DNA of 64,000 bases from Ephydatia muelleri (lineage: Eukaryota; Porifera; Demospongiae; Spongillida; Spongillidae): positions 8,285,638 through 8,349,637 of the forward strand of contig JABACO010000009.1 of the NCBI GenBank assembly GCA_013339895.1, read 5' to 3'. Of this stretch, positions 33,641 through 45,899 are shown one piece after another; position 1 is the stretch's first letter, and each line of letters begins with the position of its first letter. The position numbers and the translations under genes are program-made. The notes beneath the pieces were generated by a model that saw only the letters and a program-made list of their open reading frames with translations, did no database searches and was not told the DNA's origin.

Positions 33641-35353
33641 CGCCGAACCCACAACCAACAAATGTAAGCGTGTACACAAATAGGGCAATTATCATTATAG
33701 GATGGCGATGAGTAGCTAATTGCGTTTAACCTGCAAAATGGGCTAGGAAGTTAGAAACAACCATAAAACCATCACCTTTGACACAATACAAGCCGTAACG
33801 TAGTCGCGCGCTAGATACTAAAAAATGAACCAAGAGCTACAGCGTCGTATTTAGCGATCTAGCTTACACGATAATGGCTACACTTGTCCCACAAAATCAC
33901 CGGCATATTCAAAGTTCTGTCGGAGCGGTTCTGAGCCATGCCGTTACAAACAAACACCACCACGCTACAATTTAACCATCTTGCACGATATAAAGCCATT
34001 TTCATGAAGAAAAGACCATCGATTCGTAAGATACTGTCCCACAAAACACGACGCTCCGGAAAAAATCGCAATATTGGCAAAACCGCTCGAAACAGTGCAA
34101 CAGAACACTCGCGGCACTTCACAAAAGAGCAACACGTAGTGCATGTGATGACGAACTTGTAAATTACAATCAAAAAAGCTTTCTCCTTTTAGTTCCAACA
34201 AACCAGCGTGGGTGCAATGAGGATAACATGTTACAATAGTCTCATGATTCAATGATTACTATTAAAAATGGCGACCAATGCAATATATGGCGCACTCCAC
34301 AACTGTAAGGTTTACACCCGTGGTAAGTTTACACAACGCAACCTGAGGCCATATCAAAGACAATTCAACCTTTGTCGCTGAAAGAGTAAAAAAAAAGTCC
34401 AGCGAGCTCCTGCGTGTAATCACAGACAGTAAAGTCTACCTTACTATCTAGTATAAAGTCTACTTTACTATGTTTGGTGTAATTCACCGATTCACACGCA
34501 ACACAGGACTGCCAACAGTGTTCTCTACTTATATGTACGAAGTAGGCCTATAGTACATGGTGTCGGAGTGGTGCATGCAGGAATGTGTCTAATCTAAAGA
34601 CCGATCACGTGCATATTATGTAAGGTCCTCCGTGCATCAGGCCATGGCAAGCACAGTGGAAGCTCAAACTGCTGAGAAAGCCAAAGTTTGTCCAAGTGAG
34701 TCGTGTGACCGGAAGCCCGTAATAGATCTGCAGATGCCAGCCAGCCTGAATCTTGCAGTTAAAAGAAATATCAACCAGTTTCAACATTTGATGCGTGGCC
34801 ATGGTGCAGCAAAAATGAGACACACTTACACAGCCACGTTTATTTGCGGAGGGTATGCTACGCCAGATTACTTAAACGTACACACATATTTATACGAGTA
34901 CAGTTAGTCCCGTTCAGGGTACCGGTACTAGTAGAAGCGGTGGGCCAGGATTGAACGTGTGTTGGCTGATCAAAGACAGACTGAGGAGCGGCTATAAAGC
35001 TCAGTAGTAGTACTTTCGAATTAGAAGCATTTCCGCAAATGGTTATGTGTGATCTGAGATCGTGCACAAGCGTGCTTACATCAGTTAACTTGTTCATGAC
35101 GAAAGCACGACTTACTGCATTACGTAATGACCGCGACCGCAAGTATTAATTACTTTTTCTTTGACAATGTTTAGCACTTTTCCTTTCAGTGCAAATGCCA
35201 TAAAATATATATCATTATGATTTTCCGATTTTTCTCTATCCACTGATGCAATCGGAAAATATTTTCAACTTAAAACTGATGCACAGATGTCCTCTGGAAT
35301 ATGTTGGCAGATGAATCATCACTGCATGTAGCTGTACAGCCCTCTTCGTGGGG
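33641..35353. other. No supported gene
   Basis: A 91-codon frame at 34632-34907 (MHQAMASTVEAQTAEKAK, later INQFQHLMRGHGAAKMRH) looks slightly protein-like, but I cannot place it and it has no supporting splice context. The remainder shows no coding signal. Near 34250 lies one end of the dispersed repeat of 29880-30430. Confidence 0.35.
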
Positions 35354-35780
35354 CACCATGCACTGCCACTCAGCAGCGTAAATCTTACTGTCCTCAAGTA
35401 GTATAACATAACTATGTAATTGTTGTCACATGCATGCATGCACAATTGCAATGTTTAAATAATGCTAACTAATAACCATACATGATGTTAAATGTATACT
35501 GGAAGCGATAATAGTATTGCAGTAGTCCCGTATCCAGACCCAAATGTACGCATTGCTGCAAAGAATCGGAAGTTGAAATGCCGTGGTATATGTTTCCACT
35601 GATTTTATGCCTCAGTTTAAACAAATGATAACGATAATCTCCCCCCCCCCCCCTCCCCCCCCTCCGATAATAAAGAGACTGTGTGTCAGAATGTATAATA
35701 ATACCCAAATAATAATTTAAAAAAACGTCCAAACTAAATCAAAAACGTGCTGAAAAAATCTATACTAAAACATCACATGA
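35354..35780. repeat. Segmental duplicate B with an inverted interior
   Basis: It matches 31544-31958, but the segment 35441-35579 is the reverse complement of 31609-31747. Where copy A continues into the NmrA gene, copy B continues into the dispersed repeat CATATCCAGAAATG. Confidence 0.8.
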
Positions 35781-35783
35781 TAC

Positions 35784-36250
35784 ATATCCAGAAATGAGCG
35801 GTCAATTGAAACTTTGAAAGTCAGGATTTTGGTCATTTGTGATTGTATGCTGTTGCTAATGTTTACCGAAGCTTAAATATGATTTCTGTTTGATTGTTCC
35901 ACTTTTGTGTAATATTCAAGAATTGTTCTATTGATTTTGTACGGAATATTATTTTACTTGATAATAATTAACCAGCCCAAGGTGATACAACACTTGCGCC
36001 AACGGATTTATCTCAATCAGTATCACATTTCATCAAATCAGTTTAAAAAATTATCCCTTTATATTGAACTTTTCGCTTCCAAAAAGCAAAATAGTGCTTT
36101 CCATAGACAAGTATACTATGTGTTATTTTTTTGACCTCATTAAAATATTCCACAAAGAATAATAATGGACACATAAAGATATTTCTAGTTGCGCCATTGG
36201 ATTACTACTCTTCATACATTCTAGTACTTTATGACAGCTGAATATAATTT
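35784..36250. repeat. Dispersed repeat, copy 2, with CATATCCAGAAATG end
   Basis: From 35870 on it parallels 29880-30430. Its left end, CATATCCAGAAATG, is the same terminus found at 43125 and 61813, so these three are members of one repeat family with different interiors. Confidence 0.5.
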
Positions 36251-37189
36251 ATTTCTCTTAATATGTCCCTTCCTAACAATTTAAATGTGAACAAGGTCTT
36301 TGTCGCCTATAATTGATTCACGCTGAAAAAAATGGCGCTTACGGCTGATGTAATCCGTGCTGGGCGTCGTCCAACATGTAATACAAATTAATAACTTGTA
36401 GTTATAGTTATAACAAACATCGAAGTACGCACAGCCCTGTGCGGCTGGACAAAAGGGTCCGTAATTAGACAATACCGTAAACCATTGCGGTTAGATGCGC
36501 CATGGCCTCATTAAAATGGCGTTTTTTGAGAGAGCTGTATCTTGTTCATTTTCCATCAAATACCTGTTGATCCTCCCATTTAACTGGTGTATTGCCGTAG
36601 TAGAGACTATACCATATGCGCACTCTTCATATCGCAAACCTTAATAACGCGCAGCCAATTTATATACGGAAATCTTACCAAGCACAGACAAATTCTCAAG
36701 ACGATTGGTATGCCGCATCGTAAACTGCACACAAGTAGGTGTACAGAAACACCATTCAGATGCAGTCATACTTTTTTGTTCATCACACAATAAACGGCTT
36801 TGCTTTGCTATGAATAATGCGGCTTCCGTTGCTTTGTTTGGTCACATAGCCTAGATGTAACACCACAGGTGTGGTTGCTACATTACTTCGGTACTCTATA
36901 GGTGGGCCTTTCGTGGAGTGCAAGAAGCCTGTGGATGCTCAAGAGCTGGCATACTGCTTAGCTACACAGACACGCAGGGATCCGCCATTATGCCCTCCTG
37001 AATTTGAAACACTGATGAGCACCAGGCTGTAGCCAGATGTATTGAGGTTATCCAAAGAAGATATCACTAACTTAAACTGCAAGGAAGTGTACTGCTACTT
37101 GGCAATTGCACTGGACACTATTGTTGATGACATCTAACCTACATCTATGTTATTTTGTTGTGAGCTGTTTTGATTGGTTTCTCCTAATA
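36251..37189. other. Mostly empty; one coding-like stretch
   Basis: At 36900-37027 the plus strand reads GGPFVECKKPVDAQELAY and then CLATQTRRDPPLCPPEF before a stop. It looks like part of a protein, but I cannot assign it and see no start. Confidence 0.25.
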
Positions 37190-37507
<318 letters not shown>

Positions 37508-37699
37508 CTACCAGGTTGCATTTGGAGCATCCAGGTCATGATGGCAACTGGGAAAAAAAGTTGCTTTGAATCTCCATTCGTTGTAACCATAAATTACATG
37601 TACATGTTGCGCGATAATTATCAGGGGGATGGCACGTGATCCGAATGTTAATACATATGTACTACGATTAGACAAAATTTAGCAGCCTCACCATTATTG

Positions 37700-37786
37700 C
37701 CCCCCCCCCCCCCCCCCCAACCCCGGCCCTGTACTTACTTGGCCTATGCAAGACGGACTCTTTCCCCTGCTCATATTTTATCGCAA

Positions 37787-37816
<30 letters not shown>
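37700..37816. repeat. Poly-C and poly-G tracts 70 bp apart
   Basis: C tract 37700-37718 and G tract 37787-37816 can pair as a hairpin. No terminal inverted repeat was identified around them. Confidence 0.8.
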
Positions 37817-37821
<5 letters not shown>

Positions 37822-39269
37822 TACTTGGCAAGCCAGGTGTACTTCAACGCAACCGTACTATGACGACTAGCACTAAAATAGTACGGTCACGTCGAACTAC
37901 GTCCGTCTGGCTTGCGAGACTAGTACTTGGTCCCCTCCTCCCGTTTGTATTTTATCGCAGGGGACAGTTAAAAACCCTCTCACCTCACCCCACCATGGAA
38001 ATCCTAGATACGCGCCTATTATTACTATTAAACCCCGGAGTCGAAATTTATTAACCGTAAATTTGGTTTATTTTTATATTGAACTGCTACACCTGCATTG
38101 TTTAAATGCATTGTGAAGATTTATAGGAACTTCGTACTATAACCATTTGGTTCCTCGTGTACCGATATACTGACGCTAGACTAGGAATGGCTGTCAAGAT
38201 ACATGATTGAGAAGTAAGGATACTCTGCACTACCGGCTAACGTTCGAAACAACCGCTATTGCGGTTGTTTCAAGATGCTTATATTCGTGCGTTTTGATGC
38301 CTATAACACCGTTATCAACTCGTATTGAATAATAGGGAATCACTGTGTCATACAAAACCGGATTATTAAACAAAATGATTGCGTTCTTAAAAGCTAGGCA
38401 GTTAGCTGGATAAGTTGTCTTCATCCGCAGAAACGCGACTTCAGCAATTTTTCTTTTCGGGGCTCTACGAGGCGCACCGCCCTTTTTTCCATTCGCAAGA
38501 GCTGCTGCTTTTTTGAGATGGAGATGACTTTTTTATCCGGCCAAAGTGAGCCTTTACTTCTCTGTTGCCATTGGAGTGAAGTATTTCCATGCATGTCTTG
38601 AGGCATTTGCTTCCTCCTACTCTGTTTTAGGAAATACTATACATGCAGGAAAAGTGCACTCAGGATCTTTTAAAGCACATTTGCTGCAGTGCTACTTAGT
38701 GTGGCTGTGACAGATCAAGCAGTACTTGTACACCTTGGAGAGATAGCTTATTGGAATGTGAGCACCTTCTTGATTTCTTCGTTTGATGCCATCACTACTA
38801 TTCCACCACTCCAGTTTTATCTGATTCTTTGAGGTGTCACAAGGGCGTGGCATGCGTGCACCTGTACTAGTTGCCGTGCTACTTGAAAGTGAATGGTGCT
38901 CAGGATGAATGGCTATTGTCAAATGAAGTCTTTCAGCGAATTGAAACAGAGAATGCTGAAATGAGCCTAATTTATTCAGTGCTTCCTTCAACTGTTCAAT
39001 ACAGATAAATGTATGAAGCTTATTTTCTATTTTGAACAAGCAAAAGATAAGATGACAATTCAAGGTGAGACTCATTATCAATCGAATCCAAAGGAAGGCA
39101 TACGGATGCAATGAATTAAAGTTTGGTTTCCAATTTTTCAAAGTTCGGCTGCATTCATCCACTCCCCCTTTAATAAAGTTCCAAAACACAACAATCTTTG
39201 GCAGAATTCGATAAACTGGGGGAAAGGGGTGCCTCTTACCTCAATGGCATGCATAAACTTGCGCCACAA
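37817..39269. other. Transposon-like debris, no intact gene
   Basis: A 26-bp palindrome with GAAACAACCGC and its complement lies at 38246-38271. Minus-strand frames at 38421-38606 (basic, KKQQLLRMEKRAVRL) and 38692-39189 look coding-like. They follow the hAT remnant at 39270-40113 and may belong to the same element, but I see no diagnostic motif. Confidence 0.3.
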
Positions 39270-40113
39270 ATATAGATTAGGTAGTGAGTGTCTCATTGTC
39301 AACACAACCTCCAGTTTTCATCATCTTCAGGAATACTAGAAGGAATTTCACTGGTACCCTAATACGAAAATAATCAATGACATCAGCTTTGCCAGATCGT
39401 CTGAATCCTTCAGTCGTGCATGATTTGCAGATAATTGAAGGGCATAGATACATCAGTGATTGCACAACTCGATTTTCATTCATTCATCTGACTTAATAAA
39501 CTATCTAAGAATGGAATACCTAAACATCTCTTATAATATTCACTTGGTGAATCGGCTGGAACATTTGAACGATGCTGTTGATACTTACAAATCCTAGAAA
39601 TTGTAATTACTGCTCCTATGTCAGTAGCCAATGATTCAGCCTCTCCAAACCACTCACTCCATACACATGTAAGATACTTCTTCAATAGCAAGGTGTAAGA
39701 AGTTACAATGTCAGCATCATGCTTCTGAAGTTTGATGCATACTCCTTTGAGAGGGTCAAGGCCATGAAGTAATACTATCAATGAAAGAATGTTCTTACTT
39801 GTAGCAAGTGATTGTTTTGGACCTTCTATCTTTATTCTAGTGCATGGGTGCATGTATCCCAACACCAGTCATCATGGGGCACACCTGCCTTTTGGAGGTT
39901 GGGGTACCCAGTTGGATTGGTCATGGCATCAAGACATGCAAATATATAACCATAGAGATTGTATAACCTTTCCAAACAGTCATGCCTCTCGACCCATCTG
40001 GTCTTACAAAGGCCTTTTTTTTTTTTTTTTACATGAGGCTCAGAAATATATACATAAAGCACCAACTCAAAGAATCTTTGCCTTTTAGGAGAGTTATGAA
40101 AGACGAATGGCAC
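39270..40113 (-). mobile_element. hAT transposase remnant (ZMYM1-like)
   Basis: Minus-strand pieces in order: HNSPKRQRFFELVL, then GLCKTRWVERHDCLERLYNL (40113-about 39970), then LLHGLDPLKGVCIKLQKHDAD and CKYQQHRSNVPADSP (39865-39476), then NRVVQSLMYLCPSIIC (39483-39420). This is the middle of hAT transposases of the ZMYM1-like type (C/T-RWVER signature). The BED finger and the C-terminal dimerisation part are missing here, and frames shift at least twice. Confidence 0.75.
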
Positions 40114-40540
40114 ATGGGAATATCTCTACTATTATGTCTGCAGCGTAATGAATAAAAAACAGCTGTGAATAAGTACGGCACCATTGCTTAACGGTAAGCC
40201 GCGCCTCATTAACAGAAGCGTACATGTAGGAGGAACGTAAACAGGATTGGGGGGGCCCAAAGGGTGCGTCCAATATAAATTCAGTGTGCTTTATGTACAT
40301 AATGCCCAAGATTGGGGGTGAACAAAGGGCCCTTCGATCAAGCATGTTGTAGTATGAAATACAGTCACATACCCGTGCATGACACTGTGTATACGGGTAT
40401 ATAATACCTAAAGAATTCGTTCAACACCATTATTTCTTGGCTGAGATATGTCGCTCGTGATAAACTACAACACGTGACAATGTGCTCATTTGCGGGCACC
40501 CAGTCAGTCTGGCCAATAATATTATTGATAATGGCGGGTT
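40114..40540. other. No gene seen
   Basis: I see no coding signal or clear repeat. Confidence 0.35.
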
Positions 40541-40615
40541 GGGGGGGGGGGGGGGGGGGGGGTTAAACCCCCAAACCCCCCCCCCCCCCCCCCCCCCCCC
40601 CTAGATCCGCTACTG
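40541..40615. repeat. G-tract/C-tract hairpin ending in a hAT-like MITE terminus
   Basis: (G)22 at 40541-40562 is followed by TTAAA, five C, AAA and a (C)26 run, then CTAGATCCGCTACTG, the complement of CAGTAGCGGATCTAG. The right end matches the MITE ends at 20827-21598. The left end is not clear, so it may be a shrunken copy. Confidence 0.7.
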
Positions 40616-40914
40616 ACCTGCATGTACCAGAATATTACGACCACAACAAAACGTACGCACACATCAATTAGTGTGTAAAAAAAATTTAAAAAACTAACAA
40701 ATCTCGTCCCCACCATATACATAATGACGACAATGGTTTTAATACTGTAGACAATTAAATTCGTCAACACAAGGATGAACAGAGGAGTAGTTGAAGCCAT
40801 AAGATCGATCACCCATCGGAGTGGACCATGAGATTGAGCTCTGAGGCGTGAGGCTCGTGAGTTCTGCATGGCAAGGAGAGGTCAACAGCTCCATGCACAC
40901 TGAGACCAGTTGGG
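40616..40914. other. No gene seen
   Basis: I see no supported feature. Confidence 0.3.
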
Positions 40915-41432
40915 TATCAGGATGTTAGCTGGGCGAGTGTGGCTGGGGACTTGGGGTATTTCTGTGGTTTGAAGTATAAAATAAGCTCCAATATGAATAT
41001 AGCCCATGGTTGGTTAAAGTGTGCTAGGCCCGGGTGAGACTTAGCGATCTAACAGCTGTTGATTGGTGTTGGAGAGCAAAGCCGTAGCTGTTGGGATGCA
41101 TACGCATACTTAACCATGTGTGGTGTTGGGAGTTCAATTCAAAATAGGTGTCATCTGTACCAGATTATCTCTGTCTGTACTTGTGCATCCCCCCCCAATG
41201 CTATTTGAGTGCAGGTTGTCAAGGTTTGAATTCATACAGCTGAAAGCAGGCGAGGAATGTTCTTCAATTTATTATTGTGTATTGAATTGAGCGGTGTTAG
41301 GTAGCGGCTTTCCCCAAAGAAATGGATTTCCCCTGATAGAGGGTTTGCCACTGGGGTTTTCCCTGAGGAGAGATGCGGACTCATCTCCCCCAAATACAGG
41401 TTTTATTTTAGTCCCCTACGCAGGCTCAAGGA
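40915..41432. repeat. Dispersed repeat, inverted partner of 33181-33640
   Basis: It contains the reverse complements of the blocks listed for the partner, for example AACAGCTGTTGATTGGTGTT. The two copies bracket about 7.3 kb. Confidence 0.8.
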
Positions 41433-42048
41433 TGATGTTTGTAATAGTTATTGGGACTTCAGGCTGCGGGCATGTATGTTGTTTTGTGAACTATTTGGTA
41501 GAGTCAATGACAGTGGCGTGCACACACCAAATATGATGAAGTGTCATTGGGAAGTGTAGCGTGCATGATATAGGAGAGGTTGCTTCCTGCCTCCATGCAC
41601 CTTACCTAACACTCGGGTGGGCCCTGCGACAGCAGAAAGTGAAAAATGCGTTGAATCAACTATCGAAATATATAAATCATATAAGTAAAATCAAACCGAC
41701 TCTTTTGTGATTTTACTGACCAATCATTTATTTGTTCTACAGATGATTATAGAACCAAACATTCAGTGATTCCACGAGTTTCCCACCACCGGCACCAGTA
41801 TTGGCACCAGTGGTTCAGGCCATGGGAGCCATGCGGGTGGTGGTGGCAGCAGGCGACGTGGTGGTGGGGGCACAGGCCGCCGCGGCCATAGAAGAGGCTG
41901 GGGGAGACGAAGAGGACAAGGCCGAACAGTACATAACATTAAGAACTCCTATACATATTATTAATTTTTTTAACCTCTCTCCCTCCCTTCGAAAATTAAA
42001 ATCAATTTGTGGCCACTTATAAAGATGTCAGAGGAAAAAACTTATGTA
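41433..42048. other. Possible Gly/Arg-rich coding stretch, otherwise empty
   Basis: At 41770-41964 a plus-strand frame reads GTSIGTSGSGHGSHAGGGG, then SRRRGGGG, RRGHRRGWGRRRGQGR, and stops. It resembles an RGG-type tail. A possible acceptor (ttctacag) lies just upstream at 41742, but there is an in-frame stop between, so I do not call a gene. Confidence 0.3.
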
Positions 42049-42333
42049 ACAAGTAAATAAAAACCTTCTCTAACGAGAAAGTTGTTGGTATATAGGATTG
42101 ACCAATGGTGGTGTAAAAAGCACAGAAACAAGAGTGACAGAAATTTGACTGGAAAATTGAAATAGGCCTATATTTAGCCCATTACTCATTATAATGTTTG
42201 TGTGCTAAATATAGGCCTATTTCAATTTTCCAGTCAAATTTCTGTCACTCTTGTTTCTGTGCTTTTTACACCACCATTGGTCAATCCTATATACCAACAA
42301 CTTTCTCGTTAGAGAATGTTTTTATTTACTTGT
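42049..42333. mobile_element. Foldback MITE, 285 bp, nearly perfect arms
   Basis: The 130-bp arms (42049-42178 and 42204-42333) are inverted copies with about one difference, separated by 25 bp. The ends are ACAAGTAAATAAAAAC and its complement. The near identity implies a young insertion. There is no coding sequence. Confidence 0.9.
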
Positions 42334-42399
42334 ACGTATAGCGGTTCGCAAAGGAGCACTGATTCCAATTTTTCGTGGCACCTTGGAGGACCAAATTGA

Positions 42400-42619
42400 A
42401 GCAGGATGAACGTTGGATTATCATTTAATTCTGTTGCGCATCGAGCTCTATATCCGCCAATATTTTGATCCAGATGCCAGCAGAGATGACTGGCACAGTC
42501 ATTGCTGCCCTGACCATAGTCACAGGTATTCAAGTCCACACTTGAAAAATCAGCAAAGCCAAAACTGTATGATGGATAGCGGTACCAATAGGCACCTCCA
42601 GGATCATCGTATGCTGTAT
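42400..42619 (-). pseudogene. Fragment of the NIDO-gene third exon
   Basis: The minus strand reads [20 protein letters not shown], then DLNTCDYGQGSNDCASHLCW and HLDQNIGGYRARCATELN. It is homologous to 10950-11150 and keeps the frame through the point where that exon is shifted. It is truncated at both sides: at 42619 it abuts the NmrA fragment, and at about 42400 it abuts unrelated sequence (FGPPRCHEK). Confidence 0.85.
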
Positions 42620-43120
42620 GTTGCCCAACTCGGTGTTACTTACAGCTTCCTTCGCTTGCCTCTCTTCGTCGAAAACTACTGGAGGTTTAAAGACACCATT
42701 AAAGGCCATTCTGCCTTTTACAGTCCTATCGACCCTGACAAACTATACACGCCCGTAGTGGTGTCGGATGTGGGCAATGCGGCTGCCGCCATATTGTCTA
42801 ATCCGACCGCCCACGCCAACCAAACATATAACCTTGTCAGCAACAGACACACTTTCAAAGACGTCGCTGCGTCATTTAGTGAAGCACTCGGCAGGGAAGT
42901 AAAGTACGTCCACGTCCCTTACGAAGCTGCCAAGCAGTCTCTGTTGCAAATGGGATTCCAAGATTGGCAGGTCGATGGAATATTCGAATTGGACAAACTG
43001 ATCGACAGTGGATCACACATTACCAACCAAGAAGACCTCGCCCACTACACCAAGATCACCGGGGAGAAACCGACGGACCTCAAGAGGTGGGTTGCTAGCG
43101 TGAAGGCAGCGTTCCAGTGA
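42620..43120 (+). pseudogene. 3' half of an NmrA-like gene (partial duplicate)
   Basis: From VAQLGVTYSFLRLPLF to VASVKAAFQ it is collinear with the C-terminal 166 residues of the gene at 31964-32854, with about a dozen substitutions (for example FIENYWGF to FVENYWRF). The Rossmann GxxGxxG half is absent. The frame stays open upstream through antisense NIDO-exon sequence to an ATG at 42413, giving a 235-codon chimeric frame. Without the nucleotide-binding motif, enzymatic function is unlikely. Confidence 0.9.
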
Positions 43121-43124
43121 TACT

Positions 43125-43345
43125 CATATCCAGAAATGGCCCATACATAGACTGTCAATTGAATTTTAAACTAGTTTATAATGTACGATAAATCGGTCCG
43201 TTTATGAAATATGTACTTCAAAAAATTATTCCATGAACAATTCTTGAACTAAATTCAAGACAAAAAAATTAATTTCTACCGCGCATAATTTATTAAAGTT
43301 GTTAATAATGGCGAGAACAAGCTCACGAGACCTAGGGATGATATA
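43125..43345. repeat. CATATCCAGAAATG repeat family, copy 3
   Basis: It starts with CATATCCAGAAATGGCCCAT directly after the stop of the NmrA fragment and shares TTAATTTCTACCGCGCATAA with 61813-62015. Confidence 0.65.
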
Positions 43346-43599
43346 TTTACGTCATCACAGCTATTAATGGAGCCTAGAACTTCGTGGTTTTCTTTTCACC
43401 TTAACCCCGGTGAACCGTAACAGCGGTTAATTGCATACGCCCCCAATTGTAAGTAAACCTTTTATAACCGTAACAACGGTTATTTTCGTAAAGTTTTTCG
43501 GTATTTTGTAAGCGGTACAGTTAGATTTGCTTGGCAGTTTTCTAGTTCAGATTACAGCAAGTACTTATAATTTAGCTGTAAGAGGTTGGAGTCGGAAAA

Positions 43600-45775
43600 A
43601 TGACCAGTGAAGAGGCTACGGCTTTTGAAGAGGACGCTGGTGACAAGTACGTAGACCTTAATGAACTGTTTTTAGAGTATGATCCAGACAGCTCTGAAAT
43701 GGACAGTGACAATGACGCATCAGAGGAGAACATGAAGGTGAGGTATGCATACCTTATGCCCAAGGAGAGTGACGTTAGTGTCGAGTTTAACTCAGTCAAA
43801 ACTCTGCTTTTTGAGAATCAAGTTGAAGATATTAGTAAGACATTGCACCAGGTTCGAAAAGAGCTTGGTATAAAAGAAGGAGAAGAGTTAGATGATCACA
43901 ACATGTTGTTAAACACATTTCTGGATCCTGTCTTCTTGGCTTTTTGTTAAAGGCTGTGAATCATGCATTCACAGATGGTAAAGAGAAACTCTCGTACTAT
44001 GACATTGAGATTTGCTTGAAGACACTCTTCTGGCTACATTTCTATCGCTGCTCCCCCACTGCCTTGTTTGACAAAAAGGTTAGGAAAGCCTATGGACCTG
44101 CCTCTGACCTAAGTGAAGAACTTTTGGAAACTGAAGTTCATGAAGGATATTTCCTATGACACAGAGGGACAACATTATGGTGCTCACTTCAAGTCTACAA
44201 TGACCATGGACCATGTGCTTGCAGATGCCAGTACATCAGCTTGGAAGAACTCTGTTAATATGTTGTTCAACCCTTCTACCCTTTTGTTCACTAGATGATG
44301 ATCACCTTCACCTGCGTGCAAAACGCAATGCAGCTTTAGGATTAGTGCGCAAACACAACCCACATAAGGGGTATGAGCCAGACCAGCATGTGTGCACCTC
44401 TGTAGGAACTAATTGCATTCTAGCTGCACAGGTGGAAAGTAAATCCACAGGGCTGAATGCATGCATGCAGAATTTGCTGGATATTATTGCCCATGGCTCT
44501 AAAGATAACACTGTTAACCATGACATAGCTTTGGATAGAGGCTATAGCTCAATTGATAATGTTAACAAATGTGCAATGGTTGGAATGCGACACACAGGTA
44601 CAGTTAAGTGTAACGCTGGGCCATTTACAAATAAGCAGCCATCAACTGAGTCTTAATGGAATCCAATGAAACAGCAGTATATAGTCAGTGAAGGACATGC
44701 TAATGTGTACTGTGCTACTCATGAAGTTGTAGGAAAATCACAAAATGACAAGGAATGGGTATTATCAGTAGCTGTGAGAAATGGAACAGGCAAGGTTTTT
44801 TTCTTACAAACAGCATCAACAAAGATCAAACCCTTTTCCTATGATGTGATATTTGATGAACGTCATGACAAACCTGTGCGGCCTACATATTCAGTTGAAG
44901 ACAAAATCAGGCGCATGAGATTTACTGACTTCTTAAATGGTATAAACCAACTAACAGTTACTCAGCGAACTGCTGACTGGTTCTTACTACGCAAGTTTCT
45001 TTTTACTGGCACCACTCCAAAAAATGCACTCAACGCATATGCCAAAAACTTTCATTAATGGTGGAAGTTTACTGCATCATCTGGGTATCAATCCCTTGAG
45101 TACTTCAATTAGTGATGGATTGAACAAGGAGTATTCTGATGATAATATTAAAGCTTTATCTGTTGCTGAGTTGGATGACTTCATGAAGGCATATAAGATC
45201 TCTTTTCCTAAAGGAACAAAGGATAAAAGAAGTCTGCAAAGCAACAACTGCTTATTTCACATAGGAAAGACAACTTAACATTTGATCTTCCAATTGACCT
45301 CCCAATTAAGATGCGAGTAAACCAAGCATGTCTCAAGTCATGGTTCATGACATCAAGTGATAATGATAATACATAATGGAAAAGTAGCATGCTGGCAAGG
45401 TCACTAACAGAAAGCAAATCTTTGAAAAGTCTACCCATTTTCTTAAAGCAAAAAGTCCAAGGAGTGGATATCATCTTGTTGGAGGAGCTTGGTCTGGTAC
45501 AAAGTAAAGCTAACACCAGTTGCAGTGTCTCCCTTGATGGAGTGATGGACGTTAAATTTCCATTTTGGTTGACAAGCAAGCTTTATGTTGTTGAGATAAA
45601 GACCAGGGTGAATAAAAAGACACAAGCTGCTGCAGATATGATCAAAGAAAGGTATGGAAGTTTTGTTGAATGTGACTTTCTAAGTGATGATTTCATTAAT
45701 ATGGTTGTAGCGGACCATCAGATTCAAATATTGCACAACGTAGCTGCATGCCCTTTATGTTGTAGGGACAACTGA
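43600..45775 (+). mobile_element. Decayed transposase-like gene with D-D-D-like core and VEIKT motif
   Basis: Pieces in shifting frames run in order. An acidic N-terminus is at 43600-43947. LKTLFWLHFYRCSPTALFDK is at about 44015-44080. MDHVLADASTSAWKN is at about 44200-44260. DDDHLHLRAKRNAALGLVRK is at about 44297-44355. HDIALDRGYSSIDNVNKC is at about 44520-44575. RTADWFLLRKFLFTGTTP is at about 44960-45020. VSLDGVMDVKFPFW with YVVEIKTR is at 45530-45610. The spaced acidic motifs suggest a DDD/E recombinase. S-x-DG ... EIK at the end is a PD-(D/E)XK-like pattern as in YqaJ nucleases. I cannot name the superfamily and found no terminal repeats. There are about five or six frame breaks. Confidence 0.5.
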
Positions 45776-45899
45776 AAATATTACATCTGTTGTGCTAGTT
45801 CACTTTAATGATATTGTTCTCAAGTTGTATCTTCAAATGCTTGAAGAAATAACAGTCAGGTGTTTACAATGGATTAAGCAGGTTATTCATGCATTTCCA

